Assembly (NCBI GenBank): GCA_013112545.1
Contig: JABFGJ010000009.1
Coordinates: forward strand, 84,971 to 148,970
Direction: 5' to 3'
Length of the DNA: 64,000 nt
Origin: Bacteroidota bacterium
GTDB lineage: Bacteria > Bacteroidota > Bacteroidia > Flavobacteriales_E > Vicingaceae
Below are positions 9,529-18,867 of the stretch, one piece after another (within the stretch, counting starts at the first letter, position 1; the number at the start of each line of letters is the position of its first letter). The position numbers were made by a program, and so were the translations under genes. A model generated the notes under the pieces. The model saw nothing but the letters and a program-made list of their open reading frames with translations. It was not told the DNA's origin and made no database searches.

Positions 9529-10979
9529 TTTTTATCCTTTTTAGAGAACAAACGCATTAACTTACTTTTCTGAGCATCTATATTAAATAGCGCAGAATCA
9601 CTAGTTGCTTTAAGTGTGAAAAAGATACCAACTGGTAGTAATACCATTGTTGAAAGCCACATTCCCTTAAACACTGGAATTGCACCTTCTGCAGCCATTT
9701 TTTCGCCTGTAATACTTAATATGTGAAAGATTAGAAAAAATAAAACAGATACGACCAATGGCATACCAAGTCCTCCTTTACGAATGATAGCACCTAAAGG
9801 AGCACCTATTAAAAAAAGTAAAAAGCATGCAAATGAAAGGCTCAATTTCTTGTGCCATTCAATTTCATGGTTGCGAATATATCGGTCCCTATCTTTAATG
9901 TCATTCACCATGCTTTCAACTCTAGATTTAGAGTTTCTTGATAAATTAGCCGCAGTAATTAATGATTGTTGTTTTTGAACCATGCTCATTTTATCAAAAA
10001 AATCATCAAATGATACAGGACCAGATACTTCATTGACATGGTCTGATTGTATTTCAGTTAAAGAATACAAAAAATAGCTAAGCTTTAAACCTTCTTTGTA
10101 ATTCTTAAGATGCTCGGCTTTTATAATTTCTAAAGTGTCTATGTTTCTGCTTAGCTGACTTATGTTCAGCATTTTATAGTTGTTCTTAAATAAGTCCTCA
10201 TCAGTTCGATTTAAAGTGAACTCCGATCGGTCAATACGAAATAGATCTTCTTTAAACTTAGTTGTTGAAAGAGGATATTTCTTCTGATTTGAATTATCAG
10301 TGCCTTCGTCATAATTAACTCCATTAAACAATCGCAATTCTATAAAACGCTTATCAGGAGAAAGGGTTAATATACCTTCTTCAGCTATAATTACACTTCG
10401 GTTTCCTTTCCCACCTCGATGGTCATAAATCATGACATCATAAAGTCGCTCAACTTCATTAATTACTTTTTTATCTCTAACACGAATAGTAAAATCATCT
10501 AACTCACTTGAAAAAATCCCTGGCTTAATGTCCATTGTCGGTTTTTGCTCTTTCACATCATACAAAAGTGATTTGCTTTTTAAGTTTGCAACCGGTAGCC
10601 AATAATTAGAAAATAAAAAAGCAACTACACTTAATAAAATAGCAACGATAGCTAAAGGTCTTAAAATTCTTTTGAGAGATACTCCTGCAGATTTAAAAGC
10701 AACTAACTCATAATTTTCTCCCAAATTACCAAATGTCATAAGTGAGGAAAGGAGTATAGCAAGCGGCAAAGCCATAGGTACAAGTGATGCAGCAACGTAT
10801 AATAATAATTGGGCGATCACCGACCATTCAAGCCCTTTACCAACCATATCGTCAATATGCTTCCATACAAATTGCATAAGCAAAATGAAAACACATATAA
10901 AAAACGTTGCAACAAATGGGGAGGCAAAGGATTTTAATAAAAATTTTGATGAAGTTTTCAAGAAAATTAGATTCTGCAA
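9525..10979 (-). CDS. LptF/LptG family permease (LPS export)
   Basis: 484-aa inner-membrane protein of the YjgP/YjgQ family, part of the LptB2FG extractor that pulls LPS from the inner membrane. Three N-terminal TM segments (about residues 15-40, 60-85, 100-125) precede a large periplasmic beta-jellyroll-type region (about 130-370), followed by three more TM segments, including SFACFLLFLIGAPLGAIIRKGGLG, the classic LptF/G motif. The Bacteroidota version is longer than the ~360-aa E. coli protein owing to an insert in the periplasmic part. It heads a chain of overlapping genes. Confidence 0.92.
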   Translation of the reverse strand: MQNLIFLKTSSKFLLKSFASPFVATFFICVFILLMQFVWKHIDDMVGKGLEWSVIAQLLLYVAASLVPMALPLAILLSSLMTFGNLGENYELVAFKSAGVSLKRILRPLAIVAILLSVVAFLFSNYWLPVANLKSKSLLYDVKEQKPTMDIKPGIFSSELDDFTIRVRDKKVINEVERLYDVMIYDHRGGKGNRSVIIAEEGILTLSPDKRFIELRLFNGVNYDEGTDNSNQKKYPLSTTKFKEDLFRIDRSEFTLNRTDEDLFKNNYKMLNISQLSRNIDTLEIIKAEHLKNYKEGLKLSYFLYSLTEIQSDHVNEVSGPVSFDDFFDKMSMVQKQQSLITAANLSRNSKSRVESMVNDIKDRDRYIRNHEIEWHKKLSLSFACFLLFLIGAPLGAIIRKGGLGMPLVVSVLFFLIFHILSITGEKMAAEGAIPVFKGMWLSTMVLLPVGIFFTLKATSDSALFNIDAQKSKLMRLFSKKDKK

Positions 10980-11007
10980 TTATTATTCCATCAAGCAAAT
11001 TGCTTGT

Positions 11008-11391
11008 TTAGGACCCTATAGCATGCAATAATGTATTTACTTGGCTTTCCCAAAGCATTTGAGCTTCCTCAATTTCATCTTCTTCAGCAAAGTCAGTAAC
11101 AATTAATGAGACATCATTTGTTAATTCGTCAATTTCAATCTTAAATTCAAAAAATGAATTTGGATCTTCGTCTTCAACCCACTTAAATCGTATGTGTTTG
11201 TCGGCTTTTTTGTTGATTAGCTCAGCAACTTCTTCCGAGTCTTCCCAAATAAATGTAAACTTCTTGCCTCTTGAGTTTACATTATCTGAAAACCATTCTG
11301 AAAGACCTGAAGGAGTGGAAAGAAACTTATATAGCATTTTAGGTGATGCTTTAACCACAAACTCCATTGTAAACTCAACTTTATCCGTCAT
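11008..11391 (-). CDS. START-like domain (SRPBCC) protein
   Basis: 127-aa cytoplasmic protein of the Bacteroidota START-like family. The start (VEFTMEFVVKASPKMLYKFLSTPSGLSEWFSDNV) is the AHSA1/SRPBCC opening strand and helix, and FIWEDSEEVAELI plus the acidic C-terminus with a final helix complete the fold. A ligand and role are not known. It is 28 bp upstream of the LptF/G gene on the same strand, so it probably leads that operon, an association seen in other Bacteroidota. Confidence 0.87.
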   Translation of the reverse strand: MTDKVEFTMEFVVKASPKMLYKFLSTPSGLSEWFSDNVNSRGKKFTFIWEDSEEVAELINKKADKHIRFKWVEDEDPNSFFEFKIEIDELTNDVSLIVTDFAEEDEIEEAQMLWESQVNTLLHAIGS

Positions 11392-11528
11392 CTCTATAGT
11401 TATTTAATCTGCTGCAATATAATAAATTAATCTCATTATTCTCAATTGCAAAATTAATAGAATTTATCCAATGATGTGTAGTTTTTTAACACCTGCTCGA
11501 GTTAGTCGAATTAGTGCTTATTAATCAA

Positions 11529-12851
11529 TTAGCTAGCTTCAAAAACCTTATTGGTATCGTTTAAAATCTTTGAAATTGCTTTTTGCTTCTCTTTTTCCAC
11601 GGCTAGTTCTACGGCAAACTTATTCCAGTCTGAAACAGCTTTTCTAACTTCTTCTATTATTGATTTTGCCACATTGCTCTTGATATTTATTTTGTTGGCT
11701 AGAGCCATCATGTCAGATTCATAAAAGTGTTCTCTTTTTCCATTAATGCTTAGCGCATGTTGACTTACCCAATTGCTACCTGGGCGATAGGAAAAGCAAA
11801 CATCATAAGCAGGGGCGAGCTCCCAAGCTTGATTTGGTTTTAATCGAAATGCAAAGTTTTTAGTATGATCATCGCAATTTTTAGCTAATACATTAAAAAC
11901 CATTCGCCTGAATTGTTCTTGTGCTTCAGGATAGCTAAGTTTTAATAAACGCATAGTTGCAAATAATTGCTCATAACTATATCGAGTAACCTCATTAAAA
12001 TCAAAATGCTGCATGCCGCAAAAAGTCTGAATGTGCCATTTTTCTCCCTTTTCACTGCGGTCAAAACGCTTAGTCATAAAATGTGCTCTTCCATTTTCTT
12101 CAAGCAATCTACTTTCCATGATGTTTATGCCCGCAGCTTTTGCCATTAAATAATAAGCCATTTCTATTCGGCCATAACCTTCACTGCTGCCGAATTGAAC
12201 ATCACTTACCCCATCTAGTTTTAATATCCAATGTTCATAGCCTTCTTCTGTACTTGCTTGCCCAGATTTTATTTGATTGGTTTTTTTATTCCAGCTTATA
12301 ATTGCCTTTGGTCTAGCCCCTCCAGCAGAAGTACCTACTTTCAACAAGTCGATTAATGCTTCTTCTTCCTCGTTTTTCCAGTTTCGTTGAAAATTATTTT
12401 TTTGATTCAATACCTTTTGGGCAACTTTTACTAGACTGTCAAGTTCTATTTCAAAATTTTGATTCTCTTGATTGAGCTTGTCGGGTTCAAATTCTAATGC
12501 TCCCATGCCTCTTTTTCCAATAAAGCACAGTTGTTCTATTGGATTTAAGCTGTTTTCGCTTCTTCCATTTTTAGCTAACCATTCATTGATTAATTGGTTT
12601 CCGTATTTGTCGGGAAGGGAATCAGCTATTAGACCTGGTAAACCTTTAAATGTGCTATTGTTTCTCAGTTCTTGAAAACGATAAACTTTCTGACCTTGGC
12701 TTAATGGTAAATGTATGGGTGACAACGGAATGTTTAGCTTTAAAAATGATGGGTAATACTGAAAACTACTAAGCCCCAGAGTTTTGTCCCACATAAGCAC
12801 ACCAACATCTTTGCCCCATATTTTAACTTTCGCTGCATTTACCATTTCCAA
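11529..12851 (-). CDS. hipA: HipA-family Ser/Thr kinase toxin
   Basis: 440-aa type II toxin kinase; E. coli HipA phosphorylates glutamyl-tRNA synthetase and causes growth arrest. The N-subdomain (VKIWGKDVGVLMWDKT) comes first. The loop GTSAGGARPKA has Ser175 in the place of the autophosphorylated serine. NCDDHTKNFAF gives the catalytic Asp327, and APAYDVCFSYR the metal-binding Asp. All key residues are intact, so the toxin looks active. The target is inferred, since HipA relatives differ in substrate. Its start overlaps hipB by 13 bp. Confidence 0.93.
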   Translation of the reverse strand: MEMVNAAKVKIWGKDVGVLMWDKTLGLSSFQYYPSFLKLNIPLSPIHLPLSQGQKVYRFQELRNNSTFKGLPGLIADSLPDKYGNQLINEWLAKNGRSENSLNPIEQLCFIGKRGMGALEFEPDKLNQENQNFEIELDSLVKVAQKVLNQKNNFQRNWKNEEEEALIDLLKVGTSAGGARPKAIISWNKKTNQIKSGQASTEEGYEHWILKLDGVSDVQFGSSEGYGRIEMAYYLMAKAAGINIMESRLLEENGRAHFMTKRFDRSEKGEKWHIQTFCGMQHFDFNEVTRYSYEQLFATMRLLKLSYPEAQEQFRRMVFNVLAKNCDDHTKNFAFRLKPNQAWELAPAYDVCFSYRPGSNWVSQHALSINGKREHFYESDMMALANKINIKSNVAKSIIEEVRKAVSDWNKFAVELAVEKEKQKAISKILNDTNKVFEAS

Positions 12852-13216
12852 TCATCATCATTATCTGGATTATCTAAGGATTTAAATTCTTCTCCAACCA
12901 TATTGTTACTTGCTCTTTGGCGTTGTTTTTCTTGAATTTTATAATAATCAACTGGGCTAATCTCTTGCTGAAATTCAAAAACACTCAACAGGTGAAGTAA
13001 ATCCAAAACACGTAATACTTGCAAGAGGGTGAGTGTTGTAACGGTTTCTCCACGTTCTAATAAGCTAAGTGTCGAACGACTTATTCCAGCAGCTTTTGAG
13101 ATGCTTGCTTGGGTTTTGTTCTGTTTCAAACGTTCTTGTTTTATATAAAACCCAATTTCTTGTAGTATTTCACTATCGCTTTTGATTTCAAAACTTTGAT
13201 TTTTGTAAGTGTTCAT
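12839..13216 (-). CDS. hipB: HipB-family antitoxin, XRE-type DNA-binding repressor
   Basis: 125-aa antitoxin. Residues ~20-75 form an XRE helix-turn-helix (KTQASISKAAGISRSTLSLLERG). The acidic C-terminus (SLDNPDNDDDWKW) ends in Trp, as in E. coli HipB where a C-terminal Trp contacts HipA. It binds HipA and represses the hipBA operon. A 14-bp palindrome lies 28 bp upstream over the probable promoter (see separate entry). Translation of hipA is coupled through a 13-bp overlap. Confidence 0.9.
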   Translation of the reverse strand: MNTYKNQSFEIKSDSEILQEIGFYIKQERLKQNKTQASISKAAGISRSTLSLLERGETVTTLTLLQVLRVLDLLHLLSVFEFQQEISPVDYYKIQEKQRQRASNNMVGEEFKSLDNPDNDDDWKW

Positions 13217-13238
13217 GACTTATGTATTCTTTACACCA

Positions 13239-13308
13239 CAAATATACAAATTTGTATCTGAAATCATACATTAACCCTTATTTTAGTCATTAATGTATTA
13301 TAAGTCAT
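13239..13308 (-). promoter_or_regulatory. hipBA promoter and nested operator palindromes
   Basis: Reading the minus strand, a -7 box TATATTTG (13246-13239) fits the Bacteroidota TANNTTTG consensus, 23 bp before the hipB ATG. A perfect 14-bp palindrome ATACAAATTTGTAT (13244-13257) overlaps it, as expected for autorepression by HipB. Two further inverted pairs are nested around it: TACATTAA/TTAATGTA (13267-13274, 13290-13297) and ATGACTTAT/ATAAGTCAT (13215-13223, 13300-13308). No clear -33 TTTG at 19 bp is seen. Confidence 0.5.
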
Positions 13309-13314
13309 ACATTT

Positions 13315-14478
13315 TTAATTTACTTTGATGCAAGCTGCAACGGATTTTGCTTTATCTCTGATGTTTGCCATCTTTTCGTTTAACGAGCCATATGCTAATC
13401 CTATTCCCATCCGGCGATAGAGGCGGGTAGAGGGTTTCCCAAAAATTCTAAAATCTGCTTGATTAAATTTAGAAGCTTTCTCTAATCCACTATACTGGGG
13501 CTTGGTTGTGCATGAGTCGGTTGCTAAAATAACAGCATTGGCTCCCTTTCGATGTAGTTCGATAGAGGGAATATCTAAACCTAAAATTGCTCTCAGATGT
13601 AGTTCAAATTCAGTAAAATTCTGAGTTCCAGCAATAGTAACCATCCCTGTATCGTGAGGCCTTGGAGATAATTCAGAGAAAAACACTTCATCTTTTGTAA
13701 GAAAAAACTCCACACCCCAAATACCATAACCCGTTAGTGCTGCTGTTACTTTTCGAGCCATATCTTGTGCCTCAAAAAGCAAATTAGCCTGTACTTCTGC
13801 AGGTTGCCAGCTTTCTTGATAATCTCCTCGTTCTTGCAGGTGACCTATTGGTGGGCAAAATAAAGTCTTTCCGTTTCGCTGAGTGACTGTTAATACAGTA
13901 ATTTCAGATTCAAAACGGATAAACTCTTCCACAATTACCTCTAGCTTATCACCGCGCCCACCTTCTTGTGCATAATTCCAAGCATCCACAACATCTTCTT
14001 TTGCTTTAATGGTTGATTGGCCTTTTCCTGAAGAAGACATAAGGGGCTTTACAATACAGGGATATCCAATATTTTCAACTGCTATTACCATATCTTCTAA
14101 GCTTGTTGCATACTCGTATTTTGCTGTTTTTAATCCCAGTTCTTTATATGCCAAATCTCGTATTGCTTTCCGATCCATAGTGTAATTTGCCGCTTTTGCA
14201 GAAGGGACAACTTGAATTCCTTGATTTTCATAATCATACAAACGCTCTGTGCGGATTGCCTCTATCTCTGGAACAATAAAATCAGGCTTATGCTTAGCAA
14301 CAATTGAGTCTAATGCCTCGCCATTAAGCATGTCTATGACTTCATATTCGTCTGCAACTTGCATGGCAGGCGCATTGGCGTAACTGTCAACTGCAACAAC
14401 TTGATAACCATATCGTTTTGCGCTAATGGTAAATTCCTTTCCCAATTCTCCTGACCCTAGTAATAAAAAAGTTTTCAT
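13315..14478 (-). CDS. purT: Formate-dependent phosphoribosylglycinamide formyltransferase
   Basis: 387-aa ATP-grasp enzyme converting GAR, formate and ATP to formyl-GAR in purine synthesis, the folate-independent route. The N-terminal Rossmann-like start ([21 protein letters not shown]) is followed by the ATP-grasp block [16 protein letters not shown] and the metal/ATP site [25 protein letters not shown]. Length matches E. coli PurT (392 aa). Single gene, reading towards hipB on the same strand with about 98 bp between them. Confidence 0.95.
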   Translation of the reverse strand: MKTFLLLGSGELGKEFTISAKRYGYQVVAVDSYANAPAMQVADEYEVIDMLNGEALDSIVAKHKPDFIVPEIEAIRTERLYDYENQGIQVVPSAKAANYTMDRKAIRDLAYKELGLKTAKYEYATSLEDMVIAVENIGYPCIVKPLMSSSGKGQSTIKAKEDVVDAWNYAQEGGRGDKLEVIVEEFIRFESEITVLTVTQRNGKTLFCPPIGHLQERGDYQESWQPAEVQANLLFEAQDMARKVTAALTGYGIWGVEFFLTKDEVFFSELSPRPHDTGMVTIAGTQNFTEFELHLRAILGLDIPSIELHRKGANAVILATDSCTTKPQYSGLEKASKFNQADFRIFGKPSTRLYRRMGIGLAYGSLNEKMANIRDKAKSVAACIKVN

Positions 14479-14545
14479 AAATATTTTTTTGCTTTTGTGC
14501 TACATCGATTACATTCATTAAAAATAAGCAACCTAACTTTGTTAA

Positions 14546-14911
14546 ATGAATTCAAAACGAACTTTAATTTTAGGTGCAACTACTAATTCAAGTAGATACG
14601 CATATATGGCTGCTAATAAATTAGTTGACCATGGACACGAAATTGTATTAATTGGAATTAAAAAGGGCGAAGTTGCCGGTGTACCCATCCAAAATAAGTT
14701 GGAAAAACAAAATAATATCGACACCATAACCATGTATTTAGGGCCAAAAAATCAAGTGGAATACTATGATTTTATTCTTGTAACGAAACCTAAACGTGTG
14801 ATTTTTAATCCAGGTACGTGGAATCCAGAATTAATAGAAAAGCTAGAAGCGAAAAACATTGAAGCAATTGATGCTTGCACTCTGGTTATGCTCGCTGCAA
14901 ACACCTATTAA
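14546..14911 (+). CDS. CoA-binding domain protein
   Basis: 121-aa single-domain Rossmann protein of the CoA_binding_2 family. It begins RTLILGATTNSSRYAYMA, the glycine-rich nucleotide/CoA loop, and ends with a conserved Cys (AIDACTLVML). Relatives bind CoA in the cytoplasm; a reaction is not established. Divergent from purT with 67 bp between starts. TAACTTTG at 14534-14541 matches a -7 box but is only 4 bp before the ATG, so either the message is leaderless or the match is chance. Confidence 0.82.
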   Translation: MNSKRTLILGATTNSSRYAYMAANKLVDHGHEIVLIGIKKGEVAGVPIQNKLEKQNNIDTITMYLGPKNQVEYYDFILVTKPKRVIFNPGTWNPELIEKLEAKNIEAIDACTLVMLAANTY

Positions 14912-14972
14912 AATATGCTAAAATCAACTAGATTTTGCGAAGTTTAAATAGATGAAACAAGGGGATAAATCA

Positions 14973-14980
14973 TAACTTTG
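14973..14980 (+). promoter_or_regulatory. Possible -7 box for the umuC operon
   Basis: TAACTTTG fits the Bacteroidota -7 consensus TANNTTTG and lies 45 bp before the umuC ATG. No TTTG -33 element is found at the usual spacing, and no SOS operator could be recognised by eye, so this is weak. Confidence 0.3.
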
Positions 14981-15025
14981 ATTTTAACTAAATTAAATTT
15001 TTTGATATAGTTTTTTCTAAGAAAA

Positions 15026-16279
15026 ATGTACGCCCTTATAGATTGTAATAACTTTTATGCTTCTTGCGAGAGAGCATTTAGGCCTCCATTAATAGGTAAG
15101 CCCATTGTGGTTTTATCGAACAATGATGGTTGTGTGATTGCGCGCAGCAATGAAGCTAAAGCGCATGTACCAATGGGGGCAGTTTATTATCAATACAAGC
15201 AGGTTTTTAAAGAGCAAAATATCCATGTATTTTCGTCAAACTATCCGCTGTATGGCGATTTAAGCAATCGAGTTATGAATGTATTAAGCTCTTTCTCACC
15301 TGAGATTGAGATTTATTCCATAGACGAAGCATTCATGTCCTTGTCGGGATTTGAAAGGTTAGATTTAACATGTTATGGGAAAGCAATTAAGGAGAAAGTA
15401 AAGCAGTTAACTCATATTCCAGTAAGTATAGGCATTGCACCAACAAAGGCATTGTCGAAAATTGCCAATAAAATTGCAAAAAAATACGACTCAAGAACTG
15501 GTGGGGTTTATGTGCTGGATACAGCAGAAAAGAGAGCAAAAGCGTTAAAATGGACTAAAATTGAAGACGTTTGGGGCATAGGCAGAAAATTTAGCCAGAA
15601 GCTAATAAAAACTGGAGTCTCCACAGCATTTGATTTTACTCAATTACCCGAAGAGTATGTAAAAAAAGAATTTTCTGTCGTTGGCTTGCGCTTACAGAAA
15701 GAGCTTCAAGGGATTTCTATTTTAAAATTAGAGCAAGTTAAAACCAAAAAAGCAATTGCAACTACACGAAGTTTTAAGAGCAATATCAGTGATATAGAAA
15801 GCCTAAACGAAAGACTGACGACCTTTGCTTGCTCATGTGCTGAAAAATTAAGGCGGCAAAATTCTTTTTGCAATATGCTTATGATTTTTATCCACACCAA
15901 TGGTCACCGAAAAGATCAGGCGCAATACAGTAAAAATATTGTGATGCACTTGCCTTATCCTACACATTCAGATATTACTTTGTCAAGATATGTGACCAAA
16001 GGATTAAATGCCATTTACAAAAAAGGTTATGCTTATAAAAAAGCAGGTGTTATTGCCATGGGTATATCTCCAAACACTGAGAAACAAATAAATTTATTTG
16101 AAAATGAAAATCCAAAACATGAGGTATTGATGAAGGTTATGGATCGAATCAATAGTCGGCTTGGGATGAAAAAAATAAAGTTGGCAAATCAAAATCTTCA
16201 AAAAACATGGATTATGCGACAAGATAGTCTATCTTGTAGATACACAACTGATTGGAATGAATTACTAAAAGTACAATGA
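15026..16279 (+). CDS. umuC: Y-family DNA polymerase, UmuC-like (Pol V catalytic subunit)
   Basis: 417-aa error-prone translesion polymerase. The palm begins [17 protein letters not shown] (first catalytic Asp), followed by [16 protein letters not shown] and the second catalytic pair in [11 protein letters not shown]. The fingers/thumb parts ([31 protein letters not shown]) and the UmuC-specific C-terminal region follow. It needs processed UmuD' and RecA in the known system. Its stop overlaps the start of umuD (ATGA, 16276-16279). Gene order is catalytic subunit first, the reverse of E. coli umuDC. Confidence 0.95.
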   Translation: MYALIDCNNFYASCERAFRPPLIGKPIVVLSNNDGCVIARSNEAKAHVPMGAVYYQYKQVFKEQNIHVFSSNYPLYGDLSNRVMNVLSSFSPEIEIYSIDEAFMSLSGFERLDLTCYGKAIKEKVKQLTHIPVSIGIAPTKALSKIANKIAKKYDSRTGGVYVLDTAEKRAKALKWTKIEDVWGIGRKFSQKLIKTGVSTAFDFTQLPEEYVKKEFSVVGLRLQKELQGISILKLEQVKTKKAIATTRSFKSNISDIESLNERLTTFACSCAEKLRRQNSFCNMLMIFIHTNGHRKDQAQYSKNIVMHLPYPTHSDITLSRYVTKGLNAIYKKGYAYKKAGVIAMGISPNTEKQINLFENENPKHEVLMKVMDRINSRLGMKKIKLANQNLQKTWIMRQDSLSCRYTTDWNELLKVQ

Positions 16280-16725
16280 AAGTTATAAAGCTGCCAAAAT
16301 TTGGGAATGAAATTATAAACTTACCCTATAAACTAAGCGAGAACAAACAATCAATAACCTACTACGAAGGAAGTGTGCAAGCCGGATTTCCCTCGCCAGC
16401 GGAAGATTTTAAGGAACAAAAGCTCAGTTTAGACGAAAAGTATATCTCTAAACCAGATGCTACATATTTAATAAAAGTAGCTGGAGATTCCATGTATCCA
16501 ACCTTACAACAAGAAGACATCTTAATTGTTAAGTCAGATGAGAGTTTAGACGATGATTCGATAGCCATTGTGTCGATCAACAATACAGAGTTTACCGTTA
16601 AACGATATGATAAAAAAAACAACATGATGAAAGCAGATAACCCCAATTATAAAAATGTTGTGCTTGAAGAGGAAGATACTTTGTTGTGTTTAGGGGTGGT
16701 AAAGCATTTAATAAGGGATTTATAA
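16276..16725 (+). CDS. umuD: UmuD-like S24 autopeptidase (Pol V accessory subunit)
   Basis: 149-aa protein. The self-cleavage site is in [11 protein letters not shown], here Ala36-Gly37 (Cys-Gly in E. coli). The catalytic dyad is Ser72 (AGDSMYPT) and Lys109 (FTVKRYD). RecA-stimulated cleavage gives UmuD', which activates UmuC. Length is close to the 139 aa of E. coli. It overlaps umuC by 4 bp, and its stop TAA shares one base with the ATG of the next gene (TAATG). No helix-turn-helix is present, so it is not a LexA repressor. Confidence 0.94.
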   Translation: MKVIKLPKFGNEIINLPYKLSENKQSITYYEGSVQAGFPSPAEDFKEQKLSLDEKYISKPDATYLIKVAGDSMYPTLQQEDILIVKSDESLDDDSIAIVSINNTEFTVKRYDKKNNMMKADNPNYKNVVLEEEDTLLCLGVVKHLIRDL

Positions 16726-17330
16726 TGTGTTTTCATAGTAAACAGACAGTTAAAGCTCAGAAAATAGAAAATACTTTCAGGGCTAAATTTGAAGAAATTA
16801 ACTCGTATAAACCTACTAGGCATTACAATGGATTTGAATTTCCCAAAACTCCAGTAATTACGAATGAGCAAAATAACCTAATTCAAATGTTAAACTGGGG
16901 CTTACTTCCAAATTGGGCCAATGAGGATTGGAATAAAACATATACTTTAAACGCTAGAATAGAGACAATACATGAGAAAGCATCTTTTAAAGGAATACAA
17001 AACAATAGGTGTATTGTGTTGGTTAATGGCTTCTACGAATGGAAAAAAGTGGGAGCAAGTAAGCACAAATATGAAATTAATGTAAAGGATGAACCCTTCG
17101 CCTTTGCAGGACTTTATGATGAGTATAAAGGACTTAAAACTTATACGATAATAACTACTGAAGCCCAAGGTATAATGAGAGAGATTCACAACACAAAACA
17201 TAGAATGCCCTTAACACTAACTAAAGAAGAAGATTACCACAATTGGCTAAATGGAAAAGAAGTGAGGCCTTTCTACGACTTTAATACCATCGCTTTAGAA
17301 AAGAATATTCAAACAAATTTGTTTGAATAA
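16725..17330 (+). CDS. yedK: SOS response-associated peptidase (YedK/HMCES), abasic-site crosslinker
   Basis: 201-aa SRAP protein. The start is fixed at ATG 16725, sharing an A with the umuD stop. This puts the invariant Cys at position 2 (MCFHSKQT), exposed after Met removal, where it forms a thiazolidine with abasic sites in single-stranded DNA. Other family marks are LLPNWAN, LNARIETI, CIVLVNGFYEW and the His in NTKHRMPLTL. A longer frame from 16686 would bury the Cys and is rejected. Being third in a umuC-umuD operon links it to DNA-damage tolerance. Confidence 0.95.
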   Translation: MCFHSKQTVKAQKIENTFRAKFEEINSYKPTRHYNGFEFPKTPVITNEQNNLIQMLNWGLLPNWANEDWNKTYTLNARIETIHEKASFKGIQNNRCIVLVNGFYEWKKVGASKHKYEINVKDEPFAFAGLYDEYKGLKTYTIITTEAQGIMREIHNTKHRMPLTLTKEEDYHNWLNGKEVRPFYDFNTIALEKNIQTNLFE

Positions 17331-17453
17331 AAAATCAAAGTTCTATGTGCTTTATTATGAGGTGGCTAGCAGCTAAAAAACTAAAAATAATAAAAGTTAA
17401 ATAATCTAATCATTCAATTATAAACCAATTATTCGTGGGTAATTTCGCATTTT

Positions 17454-18083
17454 ATGAGTAAAGCAGTGGATTTAAGGCGCAAGAAAAACCTAAAAGAAAA
17501 GGTAAATCTATATCATTTCTATTACAAGAAAAAAGGAGTGTATTCTTTCCTTATTAAAAACAGTATTAAAATTATTCTAGGCTTAGGTATTTTAGTAGGG
17601 CTGTTGTATTACATCAAAAGTTTAATCCCCAATTTTGATAACTCGATTGACGTATTCATAGAGCAATTTGAAACTCTGCCAGTTTTATTAATTTTTGTTG
17701 CTTCAGAAACATTTTTTGGTTTAGTACCACCTGACATCTTTATTGTTTGGGCACAAAAATTTGATTTACCATACCTAATGGTTTTCTTTTTAGGATGCCT
17801 ATCTTACTTAGGTGGAGTGTTTTCTTACTTTATTGGAAATGGAATAGGCAAATTGCCAAAAGTAGATAAATGGCTAAAAAAGAAGTTTGTTGAGCATTTT
17901 GATAAAATTAGAAAGTGGGGTGGGGTGCTAATTATTTTTGCCGCATTGTTTCCATTGCCCTTTTCACCAATATGCATGGTTGCAGGCATGGTTCGTTTTC
18001 CTTTACCCGCTTTTTTTACCTTAGCATTGTTTAGGTTTGCACGCTTTTTTGGCTACGCTCTCGTGTTATTTCATGTTTTTTGA
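17454..18083 (+). CDS. VTT (DedA/SNARE-associated) domain membrane protein
   Basis: 209-aa inner-membrane protein. A Lys-rich cytoplasmic N-terminus (~30 aa) is followed by a TM (about 38-60), a re-entrant/amphipathic region ETFFGLVPPDIFIVWAQ, further TMs, and the VTT-like block FPLPFSPICMVAGMVRFPLPAFF with its conserved Pro. DedA-family proteins are lipid scramblases or transporters for undecaprenyl-phosphate or other lipids; the substrate here is unknown. TAATTTCG at 17440-17447 is close to a -7 box just before the ATG. Confidence 0.8.
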   Translation: MSKAVDLRRKKNLKEKVNLYHFYYKKKGVYSFLIKNSIKIILGLGILVGLLYYIKSLIPNFDNSIDVFIEQFETLPVLLIFVASETFFGLVPPDIFIVWAQKFDLPYLMVFFLGCLSYLGGVFSYFIGNGIGKLPKVDKWLKKKFVEHFDKIRKWGGVLIIFAALFPLPFSPICMVAGMVRFPLPAFFTLALFRFARFFGYALVLFHVF

Positions 18084-18137
18084 TGTTGTTTTAATCCTTT
18101 TATTTTTTTACTTTTAGCAAGGCTGAAATGTAAAAAA

Positions 18138-18728
18138 ATGAATTCTATGGCAGAACAACCAGAAACGTACACCTTTGGTGAATTAATGCAAAATGCAGGG
18201 AAATGCCAATTGGAATTATTTGAAGTCTATAAAAGCTCAATTGGATTAATAAATGAACTGAAAAACCGCTCAAAAGTATATATGAATATGCTTTCAGACA
18301 TTGAGGATGGTTTGCTCAGTTCAAACAATGGAGAAAACTCGATAGAATCTAATTTAGCAAGGCTGACTAAAAATATTCAAACCTTTAACGAGATAATAGG
18401 AGACAAAAGCGAGGCTTTTACCGAGATATTTGATAAAATGCATCAGCTGTATGACCAAGCGATAAGCATATTTCAAGGGGCTGAAGGTGAGCTAACGAAA
18501 CTGATTGAAGCTAGAAAACAATTACTCTTTTTAGTAGCGTTAATTCGAAAATATAAATACAAGATTAATAGCTTACAGCTAATGAATAATGCTTTAATGT
18601 CGCTGTCCAGTGATTTGGATAAAGCTAAAGATGCTTATAAGAGCAACTTAATTCAGTTAAGCACTGCAATGACCTCTGCGATTGAAGATGTAGATGATTT
18701 GGTTGATAAAATTGAAAACGTTAATTAA
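18138..18728 (+). CDS. Hypothetical helical/coiled-coil protein
   Basis: 196-aa protein, not recognised. It is almost entirely helical with heptad-like runs (SNLARLTKNIQTFNEIIGDK, ALMSLSSDLDKAKDAYKSNL) and ends in an acidic helix (AIEDVDDLVDKIENVN). There is no signal peptide or TM, so it is probably cytoplasmic. It lies 54 bp after the VTT gene. The sequence suggests an oligomeric rod or a cell-division/structural accessory, but nothing specific supports this. Confidence 0.7.
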   Translation: MNSMAEQPETYTFGELMQNAGKCQLELFEVYKSSIGLINELKNRSKVYMNMLSDIEDGLLSSNNGENSIESNLARLTKNIQTFNEIIGDKSEAFTEIFDKMHQLYDQAISIFQGAEGELTKLIEARKQLLFLVALIRKYKYKINSLQLMNNALMSLSSDLDKAKDAYKSNLIQLSTAMTSAIEDVDDLVDKIENVN

Positions 18729-18824
18729 ATACCTGAAAATGGGAATTTGCTGAATATTTTATATCTAATTCATTTAACTTTTATAAGGGTTTAAAATTAT
18801 CTGTACTTAAAGAAGATAAGCCTA

Positions 18825-18863
18825 TAAAAAAATACCCCCAATTAAATATCGGAGGTATTTTTC
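18825..18863. terminator. Bidirectional intrinsic terminator
   Basis: An A-run then ATACC...GGTAT stem with T-run (AAAAATACC / GGTATTTTT) lies just beyond the mscL stop and works on either strand, also ending the upstream plus-strand unit. Confidence 0.7.
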
Positions 18864-18867
18864 TTTG

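Noticed and set aside
16686..16724. Upstream extension of the yedK start
   Set aside because: It would place 13 residues before the catalytic Cys, which must be at position 2; the TAATG overlap fixes the start at 16725.
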